A stretch of DNA of 64,000 bases from Acetomicrobium sp. UBA5826 (GTDB lineage: Bacteria > Synergistota > Synergistia > Synergistales > Acetomicrobiaceae), in assembly GCF_002433005.1 (NCBI RefSeq), contig NZ_DJHF01000025.1, forward strand, positions 62,001-126,000, written 5' to 3'. Of the stretch, positions 24,726 to 32,673 are shown one piece after another. The position numbers were made by a program, and so were the translations under genes. How positions within the stretch are numbered: position 1 is the first letter of the stretch; every line of letters starts with the position of its first letter. The notes under the pieces are model-generated. The model was not told where the DNA came from. It made no database searches and worked only from the letters and a program-made list of their open reading frames with translations.

Positions 24726-25979
24726 GTGCAATTTCTAAAACGTTTTGACGAATCTAAAACAAAGGAATTAATGGATGAGGTTCGCGGAAGAGTAGAGGAT
24801 ATATTGGATCAGATTAGGCTGGAAGGTTGGGATGCCCTGGCCAGGATATGCGAGTCCTTGGATGGATTTGCACCTTCAAAGATAAAACCAGATGAAATCC
24901 AAGAAGCTTGGCAAAAATTGTCCACTGAGATGAAAGAAGCCTTAAAAGTTGCAGAGAAAAACATCAGGTCCTTTCATAGGGCTCAAAGAGAAATATTAAA
25001 AGACTTTACATGCGATATAGACGAAGGGATAAAGGCGGGAATGAGATTTGTGCCCGTAAAAAGCGCTGCCATCTATGTTCCCGGAGGTAGATACCCCTTG
25101 CCCAGCACGGTTTTGATGGGAGTAATACCTGCACAAGAAGCCGGAGTAGAAAGGATTGCGGTTTTAACTCCTCCCGGCAAGGAAGGCAGGCCTAATTCGG
25201 TTACGCTTGCCGCTATGGGAATGCTTGGCATAAAAGAAGCATGGGCAATTGGAGGTGCACAGGCAATAGCGGCCGTTGCCTTTGGGGCTGGCGATATAAA
25301 ACAGGCGGATATCGTCGTCGGGCCAGGCAACGCCTATGTTACAGAGGCTAAAAGACAAGTTTTCGGCATTGTTGGCATAGATGGGCTGGCCGGTCCGAGC
25401 GAAGTGATGATAGTTGCCGACAGCAATGCAGATCCTAAGTCCCTAGCCGCCGACATGGTAGCCCAACTCGAACACGACCCCAGCGCAAGGGCTATGCTAT
25501 TGACCACAGATGAATCCATTGCCAAAAGGGCGATAGGAGAAGTTTATAAACTGCTTAATAATATAAGCACTTCATCCGTAGCTTCTGTAGCGTGGGAAAA
25601 TGGTGGCGCTGTCGCTGTAGGTACATTAGAGGAAATTTCACGGATGGCCAATGAGATTGCTCCGGAACATCTGGAACTGGCCGTTGAAAAGCCTGAATCC
25701 GTGCTTGAGCTTTTTACTTGCTACGGCGCTGCCTTCCTTGGAAATTATTCTCCCGTACCCTTTGGTGATTATATAGCGGGCACAAACCATATTTTGCCAA
25801 CAGGAAGGTCGGCAAAATTCCAAGGTGGATTATGGGTTGGCACCTTTCTTCGCCCTCTGCAGCATTTATATGCCTCCAAAGAGGCAGCCCTCAACCTTGC
25901 ACGGCATGGAGCAAGAATTGCCGATGCTGAGGGTTTAGCTACTCATAGCCTGTCTATGCGCATGCGTGGTCTGTATTGA
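24726..25979 (+). CDS. hisD: Histidinol dehydrogenase
   Basis: This 417-residue enzyme oxidises L-histidinol to histidine with two NAD+. The conserved pieces are YVPGGRYPLPSTVLMGVIPAQEAGV, AIGGAQAIAAVAFGAGDIKQADIVVGPGNAYVTEAKRQV, GPSEVMIVAD, AAQLEHDP-like QLEHDPSARA (zinc ligands), NEIAPEHLEL and GDYIAGTNHILPTGRSAKF. GTG 24726 follows AAGGAG at eight bases. It stands without other his genes, linked only to the activation-domain-like gene upstream, so either the pathway is dispersed or this is a HisD paralogue acting on another alcohol. Confidence 0.88.
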   Translation: MQFLKRFDESKTKELMDEVRGRVEDILDQIRLEGWDALARICESLDGFAPSKIKPDEIQEAWQKLSTEMKEALKVAEKNIRSFHRAQREILKDFTCDIDEGIKAGMRFVPVKSAAIYVPGGRYPLPSTVLMGVIPAQEAGVERIAVLTPPGKEGRPNSVTLAAMGMLGIKEAWAIGGAQAIAAVAFGAGDIKQADIVVGPGNAYVTEAKRQVFGIVGIDGLAGPSEVMIVADSNADPKSLAADMVAQLEHDPSARAMLLTTDESIAKRAIGEVYKLLNNISTSSVASVAWENGGAVAVGTLEEISRMANEIAPEHLELAVEKPESVLELFTCYGAAFLGNYSPVPFGDYIAGTNHILPTGRSAKFQGGLWVGTFLRPLQHLYASKEAALNLARHGARIADAEGLATHSLSMRMRGLY

Positions 25980-25990
25980 CGGGCTAAAAA

Positions 25991-26170
25991 TCAAGGGAGG
26001 TTTAACTTGTCTTTGATTGCCCTTACGTCGTCGTATATTCTTCCAATTGCGTAAAGAACTATCCCGTTAATGCATATGGCTATCCCGGATGGGATCGTCA
26101 CTATTGGTATCATGATCAGAATTCCTAAGATTATCCCTACTATCCCGATCATTCTTAACGTTTTACCCAT
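25991..26170 (-). CDS. Small membrane protein (59 aa), unknown function
   Basis: On the minus strand an ATG at 26170, eight bases after GGGAGGC, opens a 59-residue ORF. It reads MGKTLRMIGIVGIILGILIM, then IPIVTIPSGIAICINGIVLYA, then IGRIYDDVRAIKDKLNLP. It therefore has two hydrophobic segments separated by a Pro/Gly turn (a helical hairpin) and a charged cytoplasmic-type tail. The strong ribosome site and absence of internal stops support a real gene. I do not recognise a family. It is convergent with hisD, whose stop lies 12 bases from its own. Confidence 0.65.
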   Translation of the reverse strand: MGKTLRMIGIVGIILGILIMIPIVTIPSGIAICINGIVLYAIGRIYDDVRAIKDKLNLP

Positions 26171-26359
26171 CTAAAAGCCTCCCTGGAAAATTATTTGTTC
26201 ATTGTAAATAATATTATCCTCGATCGGTCATAAAAAATGTACACCAATTTTTTTCTTTGTGGTATATTTGTAGCTAATTTGCCCCATTGAACCGCCTGGG
26301 GTATATATTGCATCGTCGGTTTGTTTCTTTTTATAATAACATTTTGGAGGTGTTGGACG

Positions 26360-27346
26360 ATGAAAGTCAGAAAGATTGTAGTATTATTGATTACCCTGTT
26401 GTTCTTAAGTAGCGTTGGATCTTTTGCTTTTGCCGCGAAAAGCGATTGGCCTCAGCAGTTGAGGTTCCCCTCTGGTCCTCCTGGAGGTACGTGGTTCGCT
26501 TTAGGAGGTGCCATTTCGGATATGTGGACCAAAAACGTGATCCAAGTTGGTAGCGGCAGCGGTGGGGGAACGAGCAACATTGTCAATGTTGCGAGAGGCC
26601 AAGCGGATCTTGGGCTTTCCGTGACATCTGCTTTGGGTGCAGCAGTCAAAGGTATAGACCCTTTTAAGGAGCCCGTTAAGGGGACAAGTCTTTTCGCAAA
26701 CCTTTACAGGCAGTATACCTATTTTATTATGCGTAAAGATTATGCCGAAGCCCAGGGCGTCAAGTCCGTCAAGGATATAGTTGAGAAGAAGCTGCCCATT
26801 CGTTTTGCCACGTTGAAGCCTGGCACTTCTTCCGAAATGGCAATCCGCGGTATTTTCGAAAGGGGTTATGGTGTAACCTGGGATGATATGAAAAAATGGG
26901 GAGCATCGATACAGTTTGCATCCTATTCGGATGGCGCTGATCTGTTGGCAGACAACCATCTGGACTGCTTTGCCTTTCAGGTAGGAAGAATATCTCCTGT
27001 AATTATGGATATCGAAAGTCGGGTTGACGTAGTTTTGCTTCCTGTCGACGAGGAAGCCCGCAGTGCCATGTCGGAAGTATATGGCACCACAACATTTAAT
27101 ATAGAGGCGGGATTATATAAGGGAGCACAGGAGCCGGTGCCTACGGTAGGTGACTATACTTGTATTGTTGTAAGAGATACCCTACCCGAGGATTTGGCAT
27201 ATGAACTTGCGAAAGCACTGTGGGAAAACAAGGAAAGTCTGGCGGAAGCCTTTGCCGATATCAAGGAATTAAATCCCACGGAAGCAATCACCGAAGGAGT
27301 GCCGGCTCATCCCGGAAGCGTAAAATTTTGGTCGGAAGTTAAATAA
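26360..27346 (+). CDS. TAXI-family TRAP transporter solute-binding protein
   Basis: This 328-residue exported receptor has a signal peptide (residues 1-25, ending SFAFAAKS). The mature part has FPSGPPGGTWFALGGAISDMWTKNV and GSGSGGGTSNIVNVARGQADLGLSVTSA, the diagnostic start of the TAXI (TRAP-associated extracytoplasmic immunogenic) family, then HLDCFAFQVGRISPVIMDIE. The start ATG 26360 follows GGAGGTG. It binds an unidentified organic acid or amino acid (glutamate-like ligands are known for some relatives) and works with the fused permease downstream. Confidence 0.9.
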   Translation: MKVRKIVVLLITLLFLSSVGSFAFAAKSDWPQQLRFPSGPPGGTWFALGGAISDMWTKNVIQVGSGSGGGTSNIVNVARGQADLGLSVTSALGAAVKGIDPFKEPVKGTSLFANLYRQYTYFIMRKDYAEAQGVKSVKDIVEKKLPIRFATLKPGTSSEMAIRGIFERGYGVTWDDMKKWGASIQFASYSDGADLLADNHLDCFAFQVGRISPVIMDIESRVDVVLLPVDEEARSAMSEVYGTTTFNIEAGLYKGAQEPVPTVGDYTCIVVRDTLPEDLAYELAKALWENKESLAEAFADIKELNPTEAITEGVPAHPGSVKFWSEVK

Positions 27347-27366
27347 AGATATTAATTGCAATTTAT

Positions 27367-27407
27367 ATTGGGCGGATAGCTTTTACTATCGTCCGCCCAA
27401 TTAATTT
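27367..27407 (+). terminator. Hairpin between TAXI receptor and permease genes
   Basis: ATTGGGCGGA (27367-27376) pairs with TCCGCCCAAT (27392-27401), with a small inner TAG/CTA pairing in the 15-base loop, followed by TAATTTTTG. Its position after the binding-protein gene suggests partial termination to favour receptor expression. Confidence 0.65.
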
Positions 27408-27432
27408 TTGCAAGTATAAAGGGTGATGAAGC

Positions 27433-29298
27433 TTGAGGAGTTTTGCTGGTCCTTTGAGATCTTTTGTTTACGTATATATAGTGTGTATGGGATTGTTTCA
27501 TCTTTATACAGCCGTATTTGGATCTCTTGAAGCCTATTTACAACGAAATGTGCATTTACTGTGGGTATTACCTTTGACATTTTTGTTATTTCCTCCAACA
27601 AAGCAAAGTCCAAAGGATAGAGTTCCCTGGTTTGATTGGTTGCTGGCTTTTTTGGCCACGCTGCCGGGTTTATATGTAATATTTAATTACGAATCTATAA
27701 TTTATAGAATGATCCAAGTTGATCCTGTAACCGTTACCCAGATAGTAATGGGGACATTGCTTGTTGTTCTTTTACTTGAAGGAACGCGACGGGTGGTGGG
27801 TTTGCCTTTAGCGATTATTGGGGCACTTTTTGCTTTGTACATGTATTTTGGTCATTACATGCCCGGAATATTTAGAGCCTATCCTTTTTCCTTTGATAGG
27901 ATCATAGAACATTTCTATCTCACCGATGAAGGTATCTTTTCCTCCCCCTTGGGCATATCGGCAACTTACGTTATGATCTTTCTGATATTTGGAGGATTTT
28001 TGGAGAAATCGGGGACAGGCGCATACTTTATGGAGTTGGCTGAGGCATTTGCAGGGCATTCTCCTGGCGGGCCGGCTAAAATTTCTGTCTTAAGTTCGGC
28101 GTTTTTTGGCTCCATATCTGGATCGGCAGTGGCCAATGTTTATGCGACCGGGGCTTTTACAATACCTCTTATGAAACGGACGGGATATTCACCAACCTTT
28201 GCAGGTGCCGTCGAGGCGGTTGCCAGTACGGGCGGGCAAATAATGCCCCCTTTAATGGGAGCAGGTGCTTTTATAATGGCAGCCTTTTTAGGGGTTCCTT
28301 ATAGGAATATCATGATTGCTGCTTTCGTCCCGGCGGTTTTGTATTACGTAGCCGTGTTGGTGATGGTGCATATTAGGGCCTTGAAGATAGGGTTGAAAGG
28401 TCTTCCCCGTGAAGAACTTCCGTCGCGTGCCAACGTCATCAAGAAATCGTATCTTCTAATTCCCCTCGGCGGATTGGTCGTGATGCTTCTATATGGTTAC
28501 ACGCCCATGAGAGCGGCTGTCATTAGCATAGCCTTGGCCTGGGTAATGTCTCTTTTCGATAAACACCATCGCATGGGTCCAAGGGCAGTCATCGATGCCA
28601 TTCACGACGGATCTAAAAACATTTTTATCGTTGCCATAGCATGTGCTACTGCTGGAGTTGTTGTCGGTTCTGTGACTCTAACGGGTTTTGGCTTTAAAGT
28701 CGTAAGTTTTATATTCTCCTTGGCCATGAACCTTCCGTTTTTGGCGCTATTGTTAGTAATGGCACTCTCTATTATTCTGGGTATGGGGCTTCCTACCACT
28801 GCAGCATATATAGTAGCATCGGCATTGACAGTTCCCGCTCTTGTTAAATTAGGGTTTACGGCTTTGGCGGCAAATATGTTTGTGTTTTATTTCGCAGTTA
28901 TATCTAACATCACGCCTCCCGTTGCATTGGCTGCCTATGCCGCCAGTTCCCTTGCAGGTGCCAATCCTGATAAGACTGGATTTCAGGCGATGAGGTTGGG
29001 TCTTTTGGCTTTTATAGTCCCCTTCGCTTTTTGTTACGATGGCGGTCTTTTATTGCAGGCCAATGCAGTTTACGGCATATTGGCCCTTCTGGGCGGCTTA
29101 TTTTCTGCCGTTGCATTAGGTTGTGCTTTGGAAGGCTATTCAAATAAGCCAATAGGTCTTTTATTAAGAAGTTTGTTTTTGGTTTTCGGTGTATGTTGTC
29201 TGTGGCCTATGGCTACAATAAAATTAATTAGCATTGTGGCTATAATAACGCTTTTTGTCCTTGCTCGAAGGGGCAGCTTTTATAAGAACGATATTTGA
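27433..29298 (+). CDS. TRAP transporter permease, fused small and large subunits (TAXI type)
   Basis: This very hydrophobic protein of 621 residues has an N-terminal four-helix part (DctQ-like) and a C-terminal DctM-like part of about 12 segments. Family motifs include FGGFLEKSGTGAYFMELAEAFAGHSPGGPAKISVLSSAFFGSISGSAVANVYATGAFTIPLMKR, EAVASTGGQIMPPLMGAGAF, MALSIILGMGLPTTAAYIV and ISNITPPVALAAYAASSLAG. It uses the Na+ gradient to import the ligand of the TAXI receptor. The start is TTG 27433. The 3' end overlaps an open frame but not the true start of the next gene. Confidence 0.92.
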   Translation: MRSFAGPLRSFVYVYIVCMGLFHLYTAVFGSLEAYLQRNVHLLWVLPLTFLLFPPTKQSPKDRVPWFDWLLAFLATLPGLYVIFNYESIIYRMIQVDPVTVTQIVMGTLLVVLLLEGTRRVVGLPLAIIGALFALYMYFGHYMPGIFRAYPFSFDRIIEHFYLTDEGIFSSPLGISATYVMIFLIFGGFLEKSGTGAYFMELAEAFAGHSPGGPAKISVLSSAFFGSISGSAVANVYATGAFTIPLMKRTGYSPTFAGAVEAVASTGGQIMPPLMGAGAFIMAAFLGVPYRNIMIAAFVPAVLYYVAVLVMVHIRALKIGLKGLPREELPSRANVIKKSYLLIPLGGLVVMLLYGYTPMRAAVISIALAWVMSLFDKHHRMGPRAVIDAIHDGSKNIFIVAIACATAGVVVGSVTLTGFGFKVVSFIFSLAMNLPFLALLLVMALSIILGMGLPTTAAYIVASALTVPALVKLGFTALAANMFVFYFAVISNITPPVALAAYAASSLAGANPDKTGFQAMRLGLLAFIVPFAFCYDGGLLLQANAVYGILALLGGLFSAVALGCALEGYSNKPIGLLLRSLFLVFGVCCLWPMATIKLISIVAIITLFVLARRGSFYKNDI

Positions 29299-29347
29299 TG
29301 CTAGGTTAAGAGATAAAGTCAGGGTGCTGAAACAAGGGGAGATAGAT

Positions 29348-29686
29348 GTGGATACCATAAATTATGAGCAGTTTGTTGCTGTGGATATGAGAGTGGGGAA
29401 AATAGTGAAAGTTGAATACAACGAAAAGGCCAAAAAGCCTGCGTATAAATTATGGGTCGATTTCGGCGGCGAGATTGGAGTTAAGCAATCTAGCGCCCAA
29501 GTCACAGAGCTTTATTCGTCTCAGGCTTTGCAGGGAAGATTGGTAGTCGCTGTTGTAAATTTCCCCCCGAAAACTGTAGCGGGCTTTAAAAGCGAGATCC
29601 TGATCCTTGGCGTTCCCAATGAGGAGGGAAAGGTGCTTTTGTTATCCGTGGACGACAACCCTCCTTTGGGGTCGAGAGTGTTTTAA
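29348..29686 (+). CDS. CsaA-like tRNA-binding-domain protein
   Basis: This 112-residue protein is an OB-fold tRNA-binding domain: FVAVDMRVGKIVKVEYNEKAKKPAYKLWVDFG, GVKQSSAQVTELYSSQALQGRLVVAVVNFPPKTVAGFKSEILILG, PLGSRVF. This is the full-length pattern of CsaA, a dimeric protein with chaperone and tRNA-binding activity reported in Bacillus. GTG 29348 is chosen because AAGGGGA lies seven bases before it and the product then has the family length; the frame to 29255 would overlap the permease and lacks homology. Confidence 0.85.
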   Translation: MDTINYEQFVAVDMRVGKIVKVEYNEKAKKPAYKLWVDFGGEIGVKQSSAQVTELYSSQALQGRLVVAVVNFPPKTVAGFKSEILILGVPNEEGKVLLLSVDDNPPLGSRVF

Positions 29687-29757
29687 TTTTGGTGCATTAC
29701 CGATCGTGATGGATTTTTGGGTAAAGGAACTCTCAAAATTTTAAAGTTAAAAAGTAC

Positions 29758-29785
29758 TTGACTTATGTCAAATAAGGTGTATGAT
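29758..29785 (+). promoter_or_regulatory. Promoter of the cold-shock gene
   Basis: TTGACT (29758-29763), a 16-base spacer and TATGAT (29780-29785) are followed by a leader of about 60 bases before the GTG start. Long structured leaders are usual for cold-shock genes; here a GATAGGCGCCATCG palindrome-like segment lies within it. Confidence 0.6.
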
Positions 29786-29851
29786 AAATTTGTCGATAGG
29801 CGCCATCGACGAGAAAAAATTTTTAAAACGTGTATTTAGGAGGCAACATTA

Positions 29852-30055
29852 GTGAAAACACAGGGTACAGTCAAATGGTTCAACGAGTCCAAAGGTTATG
29901 GTTTCATCACAGCAGACGGCGGTAAGGACGTTTTCGTTCATTACAGCGCAATCCAGCAAGATGGTTTCAAAACATTAGCTGAAGGTCAGAGAGTTTCTTT
30001 TGAGATAGTCCAGGGAAGCAAAGGGCCACAGGCTTCTGAAGTATCGGCTCTATAA
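29852..30055 (+). CDS. Cold-shock protein, CspA family
   Basis: This single cold-shock OB-fold domain of 67 residues starts at GTG 29852 behind AGGAGG. RNA-binding motifs RNP1 (KGYGFIT) and RNP2 (VFVHYSAI) are intact, with GTVKWFNESKGYG at the N-terminus and GPQASEV at the end. It binds single-stranded RNA and DNA and melts RNA structure in the cytoplasm. A clear promoter and a strong terminator show that it is a separate transcription unit. Confidence 0.95.
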   Translation: MKTQGTVKWFNESKGYGFITADGGKDVFVHYSAIQQDGFKTLAEGQRVSFEIVQGSKGPQASEVSAL

Positions 30056-30088
30056 ATCTTAAAAACTAAGATAATATAAGCCTATCGC

Positions 30089-30124
30089 AGAGGTGCCCCA
30101 TATTGGGGGGCACCTCTTAAATTT
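30089..30124 (+). terminator. Terminator after the cold-shock gene
   Basis: A perfect 11-bp stem, AGAGGTGCCCC (30089-30099) with GGGGCACCTCT (30107-30117), has a 7-base loop and is followed by TAAATTTTG. Confidence 0.85.
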
Positions 30125-30218
30125 TGTGTGATAGCATATAAATTAAGGAGCCCTTTTATTTTGTCCCCTTAATTTCATTGGAACGTTGGTTTTAGATAAA
30201 GGGGACGTTTATCGTTTT

Positions 30219-30497
30219 TTATGATTGAGAGTTAGTGTCGATATTACGAGCTGCGTTAATAACGAGTTCTTGGACGAATTTCTTGCGTTCATTTTCATTG
30301 TTTATGCTAATATAGTCATTAAGTACATCGAATGTGTCCAGTCTTGCTGATTCAACAATCTGGGTGAACATATCAATGATCTCATTGGTATGCTTGTTGA
30401 TAAATCTTTTCTTGGTTTTTTCCAGTTTTTCTTGTGTTTTAATAATCATTTCCTCTATAGTGCTTCTTCTTCGTCTTCTACCTCTACCTTCCGGCAA
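30219..30497 (-). CDS. Hypothetical basic protein (92 aa)
   Basis: This 92-residue ORF on the minus strand starts at TTG 30497 with AAGGAGGG at proper spacing, which supports expression. The N-terminus is strongly basic (PEGRGRRRRRSTIEEMI). The rest is predicted helical and charged (KTQEKLEKTKKRFINKHTNEIIDMF and DVLNDYISINNENERKKFVQEL). I do not recognise a family. The basic stretch could bind nucleic acid, but this is speculative. It is flanked by AT-rich non-coding sequence on both sides, converges on the cold-shock unit, and a weak GTCCCCTT/AAGGGGAC inverted repeat (30163-30206) lies after its stop. Confidence 0.5.
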   Translation of the reverse strand: MPEGRGRRRRRSTIEEMIIKTQEKLEKTKKRFINKHTNEIIDMFTQIVESARLDTFDVLNDYISINNENERKKFVQELVINAARNIDTNSQS

Positions 30498-30716
30498 TTT
30501 AAACCCTCCTTTTCGAATTAAATTTTGGACCTATTATACTATCATGAGACAATTAAATCTACATGCATCGCAATATTTTTTATTTTTTTTATAGATATTG
30601 AAATGAAATATAAAGAAATCGATAACATTAATTTCAAGATGTCATACACAAAAATGTCCCTTTGCAATCATCTATCTTCTAGTAACTCTATATTCCCTCA
30701 TGATTTTTTACAGTAA

Positions 30717-31040
30717 CTAGCTTTTTATTTGTTCCCTGTGGTGTAAGCCAGTGAGTTCAGAAACCATAAATGTGAATATAATCCCAGTGCCTGGTTCATT
30801 AAGTTTTCCAATGTCGACAATGGCATCATATATTGCCTTATATTTGTTGACTTCGCTGAGTATTAATATAACCTCCTTAGAGGCTTCGATGCGAAGGTTA
30901 AAAAATCTCAAGGCTTCTGATTGACCGGTCCCTCTTCCGTAGAGGATAGTCGCACCTTTGGCCCCCGCCTTTTTGGCTCCTTCGACAATTTTGTCGGCCT
31001 TGCCTCTTTCTACGATGGCAACAATACACTTGACATCCAT
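30717..31040 (-). CDS. PII-like nitrogen-regulatory-family protein (GlnB-fold)
   Basis: This 107-residue protein shows the ferredoxin-like PII fold pattern: MDVKCIVAIVERGKADKIVEGAKKAGAKGATILYGRGTG, then EVILILSEVNKYKAIYDAIVDIGKLNEPGTGIIFTFMVSELTGL. Canonical PII has a T-loop with a uridylylated Tyr; here the loop is shorter and different, so it is a PII relative rather than true GlnB. ATG 31040 is preferred because GGGAGAGGG lies a few bases upstream. It follows the DUF1538 membrane gene by about 30 bases on the same strand, and it may bind and regulate that membrane protein as GlnK does AmtB. Confidence 0.7.
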   Translation of the reverse strand: MDVKCIVAIVERGKADKIVEGAKKAGAKGATILYGRGTGQSEALRFFNLRIEASKEVILILSEVNKYKAIYDAIVDIGKLNEPGTGIIFTFMVSELTGLHHREQIKS

Positions 31041-31070
31041 AAACATCCCTCTCCCCATTTGCACCAGTAT

Positions 31071-31772
31071 TTATATTTTCGTCAATATGCCTAATATCAA
31101 TACCGAGATCATGGCTCCTATGGACGTTAGTCCAACAATACCAAAACCGCTGGTTAGTGGGTCGACATTCTCTAGAACTTTTGCCAGACCGATAGCTATT
31201 GCCATGTTGATGGGTATATTTACCGGCCCAGTGGTTGCGCTGGCCGAATCCATTGCTATCGAAATAAATTCATCGGGGGTGAATAGTATTAATATTAGAA
31301 CGAGTAGGAGCAAAAGGGTAATTATTTTTGCATAGGGGATATCGAATAAAATTTTGTATATGCCTATGCCCATCCCGACGCCGAAGCCGACGGCAACCGC
31401 GTGTGTCAGCATCTTATGAGGTATTGCTCCTATTGATACTTCTTCCACTTCAAGTGCCAGGGTCTTCAAAGCCGGCTCGACCAGCGTTCCGAAATATCCA
31501 ATAATAAAAGCAGCTCCTACAATAAGCCATTTATTGCTCATGAATACTAAATTCTCTCCTACCGAATCTCCCAGCGGATGCAGACTCATGAGCACCCCTT
31601 TCAAAAAAATATGTAGACCGAATATGCACAATAAAATTCCAAAGATGATATCCTTGACGTTTTTTATTGGTCTTTTTAATATGACCAATTGAAATAATAT
31701 GAGAATTACAGCTAGAGGCAGTACACTTCTTGTGGTTTCCAAGAAATCCTTGAAATTGGCCAATATTCTCAT
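31071..31772 (-). CDS. DUF1538-family membrane protein
   Basis: This 233-residue polytopic protein has about six hydrophobic segments and the DUF1538 signatures PLAVILILFQLVILKRPI, GLHIFLKGVLMSLHPLGDSVGENL, IGYFGTLVEPALKTLALEVEEVS and DSASATTGPVNIPINMAIAIGLAKVL. The family is predicted to be a transporter of unknown substrate and is often encoded as paired DUF1538 units beside a PII-like gene. Here there is one unit and one PII-like gene. The start is ATG 31772, with GGGAGG somewhat far upstream (12 bases). Confidence 0.78.
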   Translation of the reverse strand: MRILANFKDFLETTRSVLPLAVILILFQLVILKRPIKNVKDIIFGILLCIFGLHIFLKGVLMSLHPLGDSVGENLVFMSNKWLIVGAAFIIGYFGTLVEPALKTLALEVEEVSIGAIPHKMLTHAVAVGFGVGMGIGIYKILFDIPYAKIITLLLLLVLILILFTPDEFISIAMDSASATTGPVNIPINMAIAIGLAKVLENVDPLTSGFGIVGLTSIGAMISVLILGILTKI

Positions 31773-32256
31773 TTAATACTTTGACCTCCCATGTCATATA
31801 ATAATGAATATATCATCATGTGTTAAACAATATATCTGAAAAATAATTACTGTCTCAGGGAGAATAGCTTGTTTTAAACATAAGCTTATATCATTAGTTA
31901 AAAGCGATCTCTTTAAGAATTGGCGTTTGTGTTGAACATGCTACATTTGGTTTTATTTTTATTGCCGTTCTTATTATATAAGACTTTACGAATATTTGTT
32001 ATACATGTGCTACATGTGATCTATAGCAGGGGCATGATTTAAAAATGATGTATTCATATTTGCAATGCAATTTTTTTTGCGAGAAGGTTTGCCTCATGGA
32101 GATTATAAATTCTTTTAATATACTGATTTTTTATGGCATTTCCTGCTTGCAAAAAGTTTGGATATGTAGCTATACTATGATATAGACTATAAGGTGTAGT
32201 CGGGGAAGAGTATATTCGATAAATGTAGAGCTTAATTTACAGGGAGGTCGAATGCT
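31773..32256. other. AT-rich divergent intergenic region
   Basis: These 484 bases lie between divergent genes and hold no supported ORF. They are strongly AT-rich. A promoter for spoVS is proposed at 32147-32176; I see no clear promoter for the DUF1538 unit and no RNA gene. Confidence 0.5.
32147..32176 (+). promoter_or_regulatory. Candidate promoter of spoVS
   Basis: TTGCAA (32147-32152), an 18-base spacer and TATACT (32171-32176) give a leader of about 75 bases to the ATG. The match is moderate. Confidence 0.4.
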
Positions 32257-32517
32257 ATGGAAGTTCTCAAGGTCTCCGCAAACTCTCAACCAAAATCTGT
32301 CGCAGGAGCTATAGCTGCAGTCATGAGGGAGAAGGGTGCAGTGGAAGTGCAAGCTGTAGGTGCAGGGGCAGTGAACCAGGCCGTTAAGGCAATAGCAATT
32401 GCCCGGGGTTATGTAGCTCCTAACGGCATTGATCTAATTTGCATACCTGCTTTTGCAAAAATCAGCATAGATGGCGAAGAAAGGACGGCAATTAAGTTTC
32501 AACTTGAATCAAGATAA
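32257..32517 (+). CDS. spoVS: Stage V sporulation protein S (SpoVS)
   Basis: This 86-residue protein is nearly identical in pattern to the highly conserved SpoVS/Alba-like family: MEVLKVSANSQPKSVAGAIA, VEVQAVGAGAVNQAVKAIAIARGYVAPNGIDLICIPAFAKISIDGEERTAI. SpoVS affects septation and sporulation in Bacillus, yet it is found in many non-sporulating bacteria, where its role is unknown; the fold suggests nucleic-acid binding. ATG 32257 follows AGGGAGGTCG. It is monocistronic with its own terminator. Confidence 0.93.
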   Translation: MEVLKVSANSQPKSVAGAIAAVMREKGAVEVQAVGAGAVNQAVKAIAIARGYVAPNGIDLICIPAFAKISIDGEERTAIKFQLESR

Positions 32518-32559
32518 TCCTTGTAGATGTTTGGGTAAATCCCCGACGTAGATGCACGA

Positions 32560-32592
32560 AAAAGCGCGGCATCGTGGTGGCCGCGCTTTTTA
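32560..32592 (+). terminator. Terminator after spoVS
   Basis: AAAAGCGCGGC (32560-32570) pairs with GCCGCGCTTTT (32580-32590) around a 9-base loop; the 3' arm ends in the T run. Confidence 0.9.
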
Positions 32593-32673
32593 CTATTCCG
32601 ATCTTTTGATATCATAATTTTCAATGTCAATAAATATCATCATATGTAAATTAACAGGAGGCGTCGATGCGCT

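Noticed and set aside
30163..30206. GTCCCCTT ... AAGGGGAC inverted repeat
   Set aside because: Only 8 bp with a 28-base loop; too weak to call a terminator or a REP element, although it could be eroded repeat sequence.
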